Shown piece by piece: positions 35,355 through 44,587 of a DNA stretch of 64,000 nt; positions within the stretch are counted from its first letter, which is position 1, and every line of letters starts with the position of its first letter. This DNA comes from Pseudobdellovibrionaceae bacterium. Its GTDB lineage: Bacteria; Bdellovibrionota; Bdellovibrionia; Bdellovibrionales; Bdellovibrionaceae. The stretch is from contig JALHMX010000008.1 in assembly GCA_022843825.1 (NCBI GenBank), positions 1-64,000 of the forward strand, read 5' to 3'. Under the pieces are notes generated by a model. It was not told the DNA's origin. It did no database searches and saw only the letters and a program-made list of their open reading frames with translations. Made by a program: the position numbers and the translations under genes.

Positions 35355-36149
35355 ATGAGTTTTTTTTACGTCACACACAAAGGACAGCAGCAAGGACCCT
35401 ACAGTCCAGAGCAAATTACTAGCATGCTTAAAGAAAATAAGCTCAGTTGGAATGATTATTTATTTGATGAGCAGGCCTACGATTGGATGCATATCATGGA
35501 GCATCGATTATTTACCTCAGATTTTAACCAAAGCTTTAGTCAGCCCCTTGAGTTAAGTCAGGCAACGACAGCCAATAACACAGAAGTGGCAGTAGACAAT
35601 GTCAAAAAAAGACAATGGTTTGTCCTAAAAGATAACGCTAATTATGGCCCATTTTCAAAAGCTGAACTTATTCAAATGCTACAAGGTAAAACTTTATTTG
35701 AATATGATTTTATATGGAAAGAGGGAATGGAAAGTTGGAAGCGTGTTTCTGAAGAAGCAGAATTTAGCTCAGACAATATTAAAAATACTTATCAACTTAT
35801 GATGACTTCCGTCACTCGAGACGTGGATCAAGCATTTTTTAGACGACGTCATGTTCGCGCGCAATTAAACACTCGAATAATAATTCACGATCAGAAAAAA
35901 GTTTATAACTCAAACAGTGAAGAAATCAGCGAAGGTGGGGCTTCTTTTCATGTGCCAGAGGGAACCTTTAGTATGGGGCAACAACTCTATTTACATTTCA
36001 GTCCAGGTAAAAATCTACCACAGTTTAATGTAATCAGTAAGGTGGTCAGCCAAAGAGGTAGTTTATACGGAGTACAGTTTATAAAAATTTCGGGAGTAGC
36101 CAAAAGTTTTATTTCTAAATACGCTGAAAGCTTTAAGAAGGCAGCATGA
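35355..36149 (+). CDS. GYF-2 x2 + PilZ domain protein
   Basis: A 264-residue soluble protein. Residues 3-52 and 90-140 are two GYF-2 modules (FYVTHKGQQQGPYSPEQI; WFVLKDNANYGPFSKAEL). Residues 155-260 form a PilZ-like beta domain with RRRHVRAQL (RxxxR) and ISEGGASF. In the canonical c-di-GMP motif (D/N)xSxxG the first residue is Glu here, so binding is possible but uncertain. GYF-2 modules bind proline-rich partners or act as protein adaptors. It overlaps the vWA lipoprotein gene by four bases (ATGA), so the two are probably made together. Confidence 0.78.
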   Translation: MSFFYVTHKGQQQGPYSPEQITSMLKENKLSWNDYLFDEQAYDWMHIMEHRLFTSDFNQSFSQPLELSQATTANNTEVAVDNVKKRQWFVLKDNANYGPFSKAELIQMLQGKTLFEYDFIWKEGMESWKRVSEEAEFSSDNIKNTYQLMMTSVTRDVDQAFFRRRHVRAQLNTRIIIHDQKKVYNSNSEEISEGGASFHVPEGTFSMGQQLYLHFSPGKNLPQFNVISKVVSQRGSLYGVQFIKISGVAKSFISKYAESFKKAA

Positions 36150-37162
36150 AAAAAAATGTAGTTTTAAGCTTAGTATTGGTATCATCATTAATAGCCTTAA
36201 TGATGATAACGGGCTGTTCTGGCACGGCGACGAGCTTTGAATTACCGACTAAGCAAGATGGCTTCTCGGGAAAAGTTTTTTATAATAACAAAGTGGATAT
36301 TCTTTTCGTAATAGATAACTCAAGGTCAATGCTTCAGTATCAACAAAGATTATCAACGCAAATTCCTAATATGATATCAACTTTGAACTCATTAAAAATG
36401 GATTACAGAGTTGCGGTGACAACAACGACAATGTCGAATAATGCAGGTACCTATCCAATGACTCGTCGATTGATTGGATCTCCGGTGTATTTAACTTCTC
36501 AAAATATTAATTTATTAACTGACCGAATTGTTGTGGGTGAGTCCGGCTCTGACCTAGAGCGAGGATTAGATTCGATGACCCACGTAACATCGGCTAATTA
36601 TTTGAACTCAATCGGTTCGGATTTCATTCGCGCAGATGCCTTGCTATCAATTATTTTTATAAGTGATGAATACGACCAGAGCAGTGAGTTTGGGAATCCT
36701 AATTCTAACGATTTTATTAACCGCTTAGATACACGTAAGCCAGATGGCGAAGCGGGTGGTAAGCTGTGGTTAGCTAACTATATTGGAATTTTAACTAATG
36801 AAAGCTGTGACATTTTAGGTGGAAGTGTAAGTATCGGATCACAATTTATTCGTCTAGTAAATGCTTCAGGCGGGGTAAGCTCGTCTATTTGTAATCCTGA
36901 TTTGGCTTTAGCAGTTTCGAATATCAAAGCTCGAATTATCGATCAAATTACAGCTTACCGATTTCCCACTGCTCCTAATAAATCAAGTATAGTGGTTAGT
37001 GTGGGCGGTCGTGCTATCCATGAAGATCCTGAAAATGGTTGGACGCTGGAGACTGAAAATTTAACTGGAGCAACGAAGTATTTTCTAAGATTTCACGGAA
37101 CCAGTATCCCAGCTGCTGATCAACATGTAAATGTGCAGTATCGACCAGCAGGGGCATCTTAA
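36146..37162 (+). CDS. von Willebrand factor A-like lipoprotein (paralogue)
   Basis: A 338-residue lipoprotein. The signal is residues 1-23 with the lipobox I21-T-G-C24. The MIDAS motif is D57-N-S59-R-S61 in DILFVIDNSRSM, directly comparable with the motif in the gene at 1345. Further common features are MDYRVAVTTTT and IIFISDEYDQS, which supplies another metal-side acidic loop. It is predicted to be exposed on the cell surface or in the periplasm. The start overlaps the stop of the GYF-PilZ gene. The gene after it is convergent. Confidence 0.82.
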   Translation: MKKNVVLSLVLVSSLIALMMITGCSGTATSFELPTKQDGFSGKVFYNNKVDILFVIDNSRSMLQYQQRLSTQIPNMISTLNSLKMDYRVAVTTTTMSNNAGTYPMTRRLIGSPVYLTSQNINLLTDRIVVGESGSDLERGLDSMTHVTSANYLNSIGSDFIRADALLSIIFISDEYDQSSEFGNPNSNDFINRLDTRKPDGEAGGKLWLANYIGILTNESCDILGGSVSIGSQFIRLVNASGGVSSSICNPDLALAVSNIKARIIDQITAYRFPTAPNKSSIVVSVGGRAIHEDPENGWTLETENLTGATKYFLRFHGTSIPAADQHVNVQYRPAGAS

Positions 37163-37167
37163 GGAAA

Positions 37168-38607
37168 CTATCTTTTCATAAGCTCTTCAACATTTAATTT
37201 ACCGTGAGAAGTTACTTTTCCAGTTAATGCTGGAATTGGGATTGCGCTGGATAAAATTGCAGCCTTAACTTCTTGCCACGTTTTATGTGGATTTGCTGAC
37301 CAGTATAGGGCTGCTGCGCCAGCAACGTGCGGAGTCGCCATTGAAGTTCCATCCCAACCGGCGATAGTAAAGTTGATAATTGGAATTTTAAGTGAGTCTT
37401 CATATTTTCCACCCACAGTTGTAGAAAGAACTTTTACTCCAGGCGCGCCGATATCAACAGATTGAGGGCCCCAGTTAGAGAATGTTCCTAATTTTCCGTT
37501 CACGTCGATCGCCGCAACAGAGATAATATTTTCATGAGTGTATGAAGCTGGGTATGAAGGTTTGCTATCTGTGTCGTTGTCATAACCCATGCCCATTTCA
37601 TTTCCATTACCAGCGGCAGCGATAAACAAAGCGCCTTTATCCATAGCGTATTGAACGGCTTCACGTAAGGCTAAATTTCCTACAGTATCGCTTGGATCTT
37701 CACCGCGTGAACCCCAAGAATTTGAAAGTACTTTTGCTCCGTTATCAACGGCGTAACGAATAGCTAAGATAGCATCAGAAGTAGAGCCGCCTTGGTTGCC
37801 GATAAAACGTAAAGCCATAATTTTAGCTTTAGGAGCAACGCCAGAGATGCCCTTAGAGTTGTTTCCAGTAGCGGCTACGTTACCTGCGCAGTGAGTACCA
37901 TGGCCAGGATTTGCACCACTTAATAGAATTTCAAAAATACTACCTTTTAAATCGTAAGGTTTGTTATCTTTGTCTAAAAAGTCCCAACCAATCACATCAT
38001 CAACGTAGCCATTTCTATCATCGTCAATTCCATTGTTGGGAATTTCGCGAGGATTGCGCCACATATTTTGAACTAAGTCTTCATGTGTGTAGTCGACCCC
38101 AGTATCAATAACCGCAACGACGACTTCACTTAACATGGGAGCTATCTTCCAAGCATTAGCTGCTCCGACATCAGTCATGCTCCATTGCTGACTTAAAAGT
38201 GGATCCATTCCTGCTGCTAACGATGGCGCTGTGGGAATTGCTGGGTTATCAGAAGCGGCCATAGTGTAAATTGGATTTCCCGCCATTTTGACTGCTAACT
38301 CGGCCATTAAAGCTTTGTTGCCACGCAATTTAGCTAAAGCAGGATTTTCCATTGTATAAACCTTATAATTAGGTTGAACGTGGACTACTGCTGAGCTTTC
38401 TAAAAAGCCTTTGAATTTCGAAATTGGCAATTTTCCAGAAACTTCAATCCATGTGCTGGAAACCACAGTTGCTTTTAATCCAGCCAATTTCATAGCGTTT
38501 ACAGTATGTTGTGCTGACGACGGAGCTGCTAGCTTAATTAGCAGGCTATCGGCATACACCCCTTGTCCAATAATTAAAGCGCAAAGCACTGTTAATAATT
38601 TTATCAT
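37168..38607 (-). CDS. Secreted subtilisin-like serine protease (S8)
   Basis: A 479-residue subtilase from the ATG at 38607, which is preceded by aaggagag; an upstream in-frame ATG at 38652 lacks this. The signal peptide is residues 1 to about 19 (MIKLLTVLCALIIGQGVYA). An I9-like propeptide region precedes the catalytic domain. The triad is D168 (VAVIDTGVDYTHED), H236 (GHGTHCAGN) and S421 (GTSMATPHVAGAAALY), with oxyanion N in LSNSWGSRGED. Secreted proteases of this type are abundant in predatory Bdellovibrio. The role here is inferred only as protein degradation outside the cytoplasm. Confidence 0.93.
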   Translation of the reverse strand: MIKLLTVLCALIIGQGVYADSLLIKLAAPSSAQHTVNAMKLAGLKATVVSSTWIEVSGKLPISKFKGFLESSAVVHVQPNYKVYTMENPALAKLRGNKALMAELAVKMAGNPIYTMAASDNPAIPTAPSLAAGMDPLLSQQWSMTDVGAANAWKIAPMLSEVVVAVIDTGVDYTHEDLVQNMWRNPREIPNNGIDDDRNGYVDDVIGWDFLDKDNKPYDLKGSIFEILLSGANPGHGTHCAGNVAATGNNSKGISGVAPKAKIMALRFIGNQGGSTSDAILAIRYAVDNGAKVLSNSWGSRGEDPSDTVGNLALREAVQYAMDKGALFIAAAGNGNEMGMGYDNDTDSKPSYPASYTHENIISVAAIDVNGKLGTFSNWGPQSVDIGAPGVKVLSTTVGGKYEDSLKIPIINFTIAGWDGTSMATPHVAGAAALYWSANPHKTWQEVKAAILSSAIPIPALTGKVTSHGKLNVEELMKR

Positions 38608-38839
38608 TTTCTCTCCTTGTCCATGCAGAGGACCATATTTATGTGATTCCATTTTGGAACTATCTACTAGATCAAAGTCTAGTCAGGTTTGGGAGTGGGT
38701 TGCAATGGCTAAATCGAGAATTTTTGGGTTTCACAGCGTTGCGTCGTCGATTTTGAAAATCAACTGAATATACAGGTAACAAATTGTCACAACACTTGAA
38801 CTTTGTCATGATGGTGAGGAAAAGTTTAAAGAGGTTTTT

Positions 38840-39451
38840 ATGACGAATGATGTAAGTCCATCAGTCAGCTCAACTGCTGCGCCAAGTGGCGTTGAGGAAA
38901 TGGAAAATGAATTATCAAAATCAATAGTCTTTGCGACAAAGTTAGATGCTATCGCAGCATGGGGGCAGCGCAATTCTTTATGGCCGTTACCTTATGGAAC
39001 AGCTTGTTGTGGTATTGAGTTAATGTCAGTGATGGGGCCTAAATATGATCTTGCTCGTTACGGAGCAGAGGTCGTTCGGTTTTCTCCTCGACAAGCAGAT
39101 ATGCTTATCGTTGCGGGAACTATCACAGAAAAAATGGCGCCTATTTTAGTTCGTATCTATCAGCAAATGTTGGAACCAAAATATGTTATCTCGATGGGTG
39201 CGTGCGCAAGCTCCGGCGGATTTTATCGCGCCTATCATGTATTGCAAGGTTGCGATAAAGTTATTCCTGTCGATGTCTATGTTCCAGGATGTCCTCCAAC
39301 GCCAGAAGCTGTATTAGATGGAGTTATGACACTGCAGAAAATGATCAAAGATCGCGCGCCACGTCCGTGGAGAGATCATTGGAAGTCTCCTTATGAAATT
39401 AATGAAACGACTGTCCCTTCATCTTTAACCATGCAGAGAATACAGCGTTAA
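38840..39451 (+). CDS. nuoB: NADH-quinone oxidoreductase subunit B
   Basis: A 203-residue NuoB, which carries the N2 iron-sulfur cluster at the quinone site of complex I. The four Cys ligands are in ACCGIELM (two adjacent Cys), GACASSGG and PGCPPTPE. It has an acidic, Ser/Ala-rich N-terminal extension of about 30 residues. It is the first gene of the peripheral-arm operon. nuoA is not upstream, where it is usually found. The ribosome site is aaagagg. Confidence 0.95.
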   Translation: MTNDVSPSVSSTAAPSGVEEMENELSKSIVFATKLDAIAAWGQRNSLWPLPYGTACCGIELMSVMGPKYDLARYGAEVVRFSPRQADMLIVAGTITEKMAPILVRIYQQMLEPKYVISMGACASSGGFYRAYHVLQGCDKVIPVDVYVPGCPPTPEAVLDGVMTLQKMIKDRAPRPWRDHWKSPYEINETTVPSSLTMQRIQR

Positions 39452-39461
39452 GAAAGTATTT

Positions 39462-41147
39462 ATGAGTCAAATTGAAACTTTAAAAAAAGATATCTTACAA
39501 AAGTTCGGCGATACTAAAATGAGTTTAACCACATCTCGAGTTGGTGATCACGTCTTAGAAATTTCTAAAGAAACGGCTCCTGCAGTTTTACGTTATTTAA
39601 AAGAATACGCTGGATTTAATTTTTTGATGGATGTCTGCGCTGTCGATTATCCTAATAGGGAAAAACGTTTTGATGTGGTTTATCACTTGTACAATATGTC
39701 CGAGGGCACGCGACTGCGCGTTAAAGCCCAGGTTGGTGATGGAGAAACCATCGAGACCGCAACTAAAATTTGGAAAGGCGCAGATTGGTTTGAGCGCGAA
39801 GCCTACGACATGTTCGGAGTCGTTTTCAAAGGTCATGCAAATTTACGACGAATCTTAACGCATCATCAATTTGTAGGTCATCCGTTAAGAAAAGATTACG
39901 AAGCAGATCGTCAACAACACTGCACAAATGTGATTCCTATCCATTTCAACAATACGCCAGAACAAGCGGGCGATCAGCTTGATAGTCGTTTTGTACCAAT
40001 TAACATAGGGCCTTCGCATCCTGCAATGCATGGAACTTTACGGGTAATGGCAGAGCTTGATGGCGAAACTGTTGTGCGAGCGAACTGCGAAATTGGTTAT
40101 CTTCACCGTTGTTTTGAGAAAATGGCGGAGACTCACCCTTATAATCAAGTTATTCCCTACACCGATCGTTTAAATTACTGTTCTGCTCCGATGAATAATG
40201 TCGGATACTGTAAAGCGGTTGAAAGATTATTGGATGTGAATATACCGCCACGAGCGCAGGCTATGCGTGTTGTTCTATGTGAGCTTTCGCGAATCATTGA
40301 TCATATTATAGCAGTAGGAACTGGTGGAGTTGACTTGGGTGCTTTATCCGCGTTCTTCCATTTATTTACTTATCGCGAGAAAGTTTACAATTTATTTGAA
40401 AAACTTTGTGGGGCTCGTTTAACGGTATCAATGACTCGTGTTGGAGGCATGGCGCAAGATGCACCAGACGGTTGGTTTGATGACGTTTTAGATTTCTGTA
40501 AAGAAATGAGTGATGGCATCGACGAGATATCGAAATTAATGATCGATAACAAAATTTTCATGAAACGTACTCAAGGCGTTTGCCCGATATCGCCGGAAAA
40601 CGCGATAGCCTGGGGATACACGGGCCCGCTATTGCGCGCAACGGGTGTGGGGTTGGACTTAAGAAAATCTAATCCATATTATGGCTATGACGGTTTTAAT
40701 TTCAATATTCCTGTGGGAACGAATGGCGATGTTTATGATCGTTATTTAGTGCGTGTTGAAGAGATGAGACAAAGCATAAGTATCATTCGTCAACAGTGTA
40801 AAAATATTCCAGATGGGGACTTTACGATTCGCGATAAAAATATAGTTTTACCAGAGAAAAAAGATGTTTATGGAAACATCGAGGGTTTGATGAATCACTT
40901 CATGTTAGTGATCAAGGGATTACGTCCGGCCCCAGGTGAAGTTTATGATGCTACTGAAGCGGCCAATGGCGAATTGGGATTCTATCTTATTAGCGATGGT
41001 TCAGGAAATCCTTACCGCTTGAAAGTTCGACCTCCATGTTTTGCAATCTATCAATCTTTTCCAGAAGTCGTAAAAGGTGCTTTTTTAGCGGATGCCATTG
41101 CTACGGTAGCAAGTATGAACGTTATCGCTGGAGAACTGGATAGATAA
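39462..41147 (+). CDS. NADH-quinone oxidoreductase subunit C-D fusion
   Basis: A 561-residue fusion. Residues 1 to about 160 are NuoC (WFEREAYDMFGVVFKGHANL, the NuoC signature). From about 180 it is NuoD, with NIGPSHPAMHGTLR and DRLNYCSAPMNN at the quinone pocket, and the ending ADAIATVASMNVIAGELDR. Both parts belong to the quinone-reduction module. Fusion of C and D also occurs in E. coli and relatives, and in other lineages. It is 10 bases after nuoB. Confidence 0.95.
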   Translation: MSQIETLKKDILQKFGDTKMSLTTSRVGDHVLEISKETAPAVLRYLKEYAGFNFLMDVCAVDYPNREKRFDVVYHLYNMSEGTRLRVKAQVGDGETIETATKIWKGADWFEREAYDMFGVVFKGHANLRRILTHHQFVGHPLRKDYEADRQQHCTNVIPIHFNNTPEQAGDQLDSRFVPINIGPSHPAMHGTLRVMAELDGETVVRANCEIGYLHRCFEKMAETHPYNQVIPYTDRLNYCSAPMNNVGYCKAVERLLDVNIPPRAQAMRVVLCELSRIIDHIIAVGTGGVDLGALSAFFHLFTYREKVYNLFEKLCGARLTVSMTRVGGMAQDAPDGWFDDVLDFCKEMSDGIDEISKLMIDNKIFMKRTQGVCPISPENAIAWGYTGPLLRATGVGLDLRKSNPYYGYDGFNFNIPVGTNGDVYDRYLVRVEEMRQSISIIRQQCKNIPDGDFTIRDKNIVLPEKKDVYGNIEGLMNHFMLVIKGLRPAPGEVYDATEAANGELGFYLISDGSGNPYRLKVRPPCFAIYQSFPEVVKGAFLADAIATVASMNVIAGELDR

Positions 41148-41174
41148 TTAAAATAGAATGTTAAAGGAATAAAT

Positions 41175-41660
41175 ATGTTTCAGTTATCAAATGAAGGAAA
41201 ACAAAAAGTACTTAGTGAGCTTAAGCGCTACGAATCGCGCCAGTCTGCGGTCTTGCCGGCATTGTATATCGCCCAAGGTGAAAACAGAGGATACATCAAT
41301 GCGGAAGTCATTAAAGAGCTTTCCAATGTGATGGATATTCCCGAATCGCAAATCCATGAAGTTTTCACGTTTTACACTATGTACAACAAGGAAGCGGTAG
41401 GTCGTCATCACATTCAGGTTTGCAGAACATTGTCTTGTATGTTGAATGGCGCGCAAGAGCTAACTGAACATATATGTAAAGAGCTGAATGTTAAATTAGG
41501 AGAGGCCTCTAAAGATGGCCGCTACACGGTGACGGAGGCCGAATGCTTAGGCTCGTGCGGGACTGCACCTATGATGCAAATCACAAGTGCTGATTCGGAT
41601 GCGTACTACGAAAATTTAACACATGAATCGGCGATGAATATTATCCGAGCGATGAAATAG
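41175..41660 (+). CDS. nuoE: NADH-quinone oxidoreductase subunit E
   Basis: A 161-residue NuoE carrying the 2Fe-2S cluster N1a in the NADH-input module. The four Cys are in QVCRTLSCMLNGA and AECLGSCGTAPMMQ. The N-terminal helical domain (ALYIAQGENRGYIN) is typical. The ribosome site aaaggaa is good. nuoF starts 11 bases after its stop. Confidence 0.94.
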   Translation: MFQLSNEGKQKVLSELKRYESRQSAVLPALYIAQGENRGYINAEVIKELSNVMDIPESQIHEVFTFYTMYNKEAVGRHHIQVCRTLSCMLNGAQELTEHICKELNVKLGEASKDGRYTVTEAECLGSCGTAPMMQITSADSDAYYENLTHESAMNIIRAMK

Positions 41661-41671
41661 GAAAAACGACT

Positions 41672-42613
41672 ATGCAAAACGGCGAAACTAAATATTTAAG
41701 TGAGTTTTATCACCTACCAGAATTTAAAACCTTAGAAGGTTACAAAAAAAATGGTGGATATATTCAATTGGAAAAAGCATTAAAAATGCAGCCACAAGCT
41801 ATTATTGATGAAGTTAAAAACTCAGGCCTTCGTGGTCGTGGAGGAGCAGGATTCTCGACAGGAATGAAGTGGGGTTTTCTTCCAAAAAATAATGAACCGC
41901 GATTTCTTTTGTGCAATGCTGATGAAGGAGAGCCTGGAACTTTTAAAGATCGTATGATGATGGAGAAAGCGCCTCATCAGTTGATTGAGGGGATGTTGAT
42001 TTCTGCTTTTGCAATTAATTCTAAAAAATCATATATCTACATACGCGGCGAGTACCGTTATTCAACCGACACGTTGATGACTGCTATTCAAGAAGCTTAT
42101 AAGGCGGGATATTTAGGTAAAAATATTATGGGATCTGGTTTTGATCACGATATGGATATTTATCGCGGAGCAGGGGCCTACATCTGTGGTGAAGAGACCG
42201 GAATGATTTCTTCGCTTGAAGGTTTAAAGGGTCAGCCGAAGTTAAAGCCGCCATTTCCGGCCGTGCAAGGTTATCTAAAAAAGCCGACTATTGTAAACAA
42301 CGTAGAAACATTAGCTGCCGTAAAATATGTTATTCGTGACGGCGCTAGTGGTTACCGAAAATATGGAACTGAAAAATCCGCAGGCACCAAACTGTTTTCC
42401 TTAAGTGGAAATGTGAATAAACCTGGAAATTATGAAGTACCATTGGGTTATCCTTTAAAGGATATGATCTATGAGCTTGGTGGCGGAATAAAAAACGGAC
42501 GAAAACTTAAAGCCGTTATTCCGGGCGGTTCTTCGGCTCCGGTTATGACAGTGGATGAAGTCGAAAAAGCCACTTTAGATTATGAATGTTTAGCACAGCT
42601 GGAACGATGCTAG
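41672..42613 (+). CDS. nuoF: NADH-quinone oxidoreductase subunit F, N-terminal part (frame broken)
   Basis: 313 residues of NuoF. The FMN and NADH motifs are intact: GLRGRGGAGFSTGMKWG, NADEGEPGTFKDRMMME, and GAGAYICGEETG. The frame goes wrong near 42595: the family sequence continues as LAxAGTMLGSG, but this frame reads LAQLERC and stops at 42613. The rest of NuoF, with the iron-sulfur site, is in the -1 frame (42586-42999). Either one base is missing between 42590 and 42600, in the genome or the assembly, or the ribosome shifts by -1. All other nuo genes here are intact. A functional subunit requires joining the two parts. Confidence 0.88.
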   Translation: MQNGETKYLSEFYHLPEFKTLEGYKKNGGYIQLEKALKMQPQAIIDEVKNSGLRGRGGAGFSTGMKWGFLPKNNEPRFLLCNADEGEPGTFKDRMMMEKAPHQLIEGMLISAFAINSKKSYIYIRGEYRYSTDTLMTAIQEAYKAGYLGKNIMGSGFDHDMDIYRGAGAYICGEETGMISSLEGLKGQPKLKPPFPAVQGYLKKPTIVNNVETLAAVKYVIRDGASGYRKYGTEKSAGTKLFSLSGNVNKPGNYEVPLGYPLKDMIYELGGGIKNGRKLKAVIPGGSSAPVMTVDEVEKATLDYECLAQLERC

Positions 42614-42999
42614 GTTCCGGTGCTATTATTGTGATTGATGATTCAAAATGTATGGTTGAGTGTTTAGCTAATTTAATGCATTTTTATCATCATGAATCTT
42701 GCGGCCAGTGCACTCCTTGTCGAGAAGGTACAGGATGGCTGGATAAAGTGACTCACTCTATTTTATCCGGTCGCGGACGTATGGAAGATATCGATTTATT
42801 ACTTAAGATTTCAGACAATATGAAAGGCCGAACGATCTGCGCCTTATCAGATGCAGCAGCTTTGCCAGTTATTAGTTTTGTGACTAAATTTAGAGATGAA
42901 TTTGAATACTTTGTTAAAGAGGGGAAATCAAAAGTCAAAGGGACTGTTTATAAAGCTCCGACGTATGTAGCTCAGCATAAAGGACATGCCCATGCCTAA
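42586..42999 (+). CDS. nuoF: NADH-quinone oxidoreductase subunit F, C-terminal part (frame broken)
   Basis: The C-terminal 130 or so residues of NuoF, in the -1 frame relative to 41672-42613. They begin with AGTMLGSGAIIVID, directly continuing the N-terminal part, and contain the N3 4Fe-4S motif SCGQCTPCREGTGWL with its fourth Cys in GRTICALSDAAALP. The ATG at 42586 is not a natural NuoF start, since no NuoF begins here and no ribosome site precedes it. It is listed to keep the coding content of the broken gene. A -1 join at 42595 would give LATAGTML with no missing residue. Confidence 0.85.
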   Translation: MFSTAGTMLGSGAIIVIDDSKCMVECLANLMHFYHHESCGQCTPCREGTGWLDKVTHSILSGRGRMEDIDLLLKISDNMKGRTICALSDAAALPVISFVTKFRDEFEYFVKEGKSKVKGTVYKAPTYVAQHKGHAHA

Positions 43000-44581
43000 A
43001 TGTACAATTAACGGTGTAGAATTAGAAGTTAAAGACGGAACAACAATTATCCAAGCGATGTATGACAATCATCAAAAAATTGCTCACTACTGTTGGCATC
43101 CAGGCTTAAGCATTGCCGGAGTATGTCGTTTGTGTATGGTGGAAATTGAAGGCAATCCACGTTTACAAATCGCCTGCAATACCGTGGTTACGGAAGGAAT
43201 GAAAATTAACAATACGTCACTTAAAGTTCAAGAGGCTGTTAAGTGGGGTTTGGATTTTCACCTCATTAATCATCCTTTAGATTGTCCTATTTGCGACCAG
43301 GCCGGCGAGTGTGGCTTGCAAGATCAATACATGGATTTTGGTCAGTACACTTCGGAGATGGCGGAACCTAAGCAAAAAAAACGTAAAGTAGTGGATTTGG
43401 GGCCAACCATAGTTCTAGATTCTGAGCGCTGTATTCTTTGTTCGCGTTGCGTCCGATTTACTGATGAGGTTTCTAAAACAAATGAGTTAGGAATCTTTAA
43501 TCGCGGCGATCACGCTGAAATTGGTACTCATGATGGTAAAAAATTAGATAACAATTATTCTTTAAATACGGTGGATATTTGTCCGGTCGGCGCTTTAACA
43601 TCTAAAGATTTTCGTTTCAAACAGCGTGCGTGGTATTTAAAAGATTCAGAAACGATTTGTAACGGTTGTTCTACGGGCTGCAATGTTAAAGTTTATTTTA
43701 ATAAAGAAGGATTGTTCCGAGTGAAGCCGACGTATAATCCTGAGGTGAATGGTTATTGGATGTGTGACGAGGGTCGTAACGTATATAAATTTGCGAATAA
43801 GGAGTATCGTCAGTCGCAAACTCTTCAACTTTCCCAAGGAGTATGGAAGCAGCTTGAAAACCCTGGAAAAGCAGCCAAGGATTTAGCTGATGTTTTATCT
43901 AAGGTCAATTCGTCAGAGTTAGCACTGGTTATGACCGGGCAACAAACCAACGAAGAATACCAATCTATTTTAAACGTCTTTGTAAACAATTTTAAAAACA
44001 AGAATGTTTATCACTGGAATAGCCATGCGGCTACGGCTGATCAGTTCGATGGCCTGCTTATTCGAGGGGACAAAAATCCAAATACGAAGGGTTTGCAAAA
44101 TGCACTTTCAAGTTTCGGGATTGCAACCAAGTGGTCTGATCTAGAAAATGGTATTAAGCAAAATACGATTAAAACACTGATTGTAGTAGGACCAGAAAAC
44201 GTAGGCGTCTACAATGATCTACAAGAAAAGTTTGAGCAGTTTTCAAATGTAAAAAACCTCATTGTTTTAACGACATCAAATGTTGTTAAATTTGAAGGTT
44301 TTAAAAATTTAAGTTTAGCGACTATTATCCCTATGAAAACTTTTGTGGAAAAAACGGGAAGTTTTACTAACTATGCGGGTAAAGTTCAAAAATTTAAACG
44401 GGCTACGACCATTATGAGTACAGCATTAACGTTAGATGAATTTGCATCTTTGATTTCCGGTCAGGATTTGCAAATTAACCCGGTCCCTATTCAAGATTTA
44501 TTCGTCGCAGACAATACTCCGGTCGATCAAGTACGTCTTGATCATCGCAAAAAGAATGAATTTTTATTTACTAAAGGTTAG
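42992..44581 (+). CDS. nuoG: NADH-quinone oxidoreductase subunit G (short form)
   Basis: A 530-residue NuoG from the ATG at 42992, which has aaagga at a spacing of 7; an ATG at 42986 is too close to that site. The N-terminus holds the 2Fe-2S domain (CWHPGLSIAGVCRLCMVE), the His-Cys3 domain (HLINHPLDCPICDQAGECGLQD) and a ferredoxin domain (CILCSRCVRFTDE, VDICPVGAL). A molybdopterin-type domain follows with CNGCSTGCNVKV. It is much shorter than the E. coli protein (about 900 residues) and lacks most of the C-terminal domain. It overlaps the nuoF end by eight bases. Confidence 0.93.
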   Translation: MPKCTINGVELEVKDGTTIIQAMYDNHQKIAHYCWHPGLSIAGVCRLCMVEIEGNPRLQIACNTVVTEGMKINNTSLKVQEAVKWGLDFHLINHPLDCPICDQAGECGLQDQYMDFGQYTSEMAEPKQKKRKVVDLGPTIVLDSERCILCSRCVRFTDEVSKTNELGIFNRGDHAEIGTHDGKKLDNNYSLNTVDICPVGALTSKDFRFKQRAWYLKDSETICNGCSTGCNVKVYFNKEGLFRVKPTYNPEVNGYWMCDEGRNVYKFANKEYRQSQTLQLSQGVWKQLENPGKAAKDLADVLSKVNSSELALVMTGQQTNEEYQSILNVFVNNFKNKNVYHWNSHAATADQFDGLLIRGDKNPNTKGLQNALSSFGIATKWSDLENGIKQNTIKTLIVVGPENVGVYNDLQEKFEQFSNVKNLIVLTTSNVVKFEGFKNLSLATIIPMKTFVEKTGSFTNYAGKVQKFKRATTIMSTALTLDEFASLISGQDLQINPVPIQDLFVADNTPVDQVRLDHRKKNEFLFTKG

Positions 44582-44587
44582 GTCATT

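Noticed and set aside
42586-42613. Programmed -1 ribosomal frameshift in nuoF
   Set aside because: No X-XXY-YYZ slippery heptamer or nearby stimulatory pseudoknot is visible; a missing base is simpler. Kept as a frame break only.
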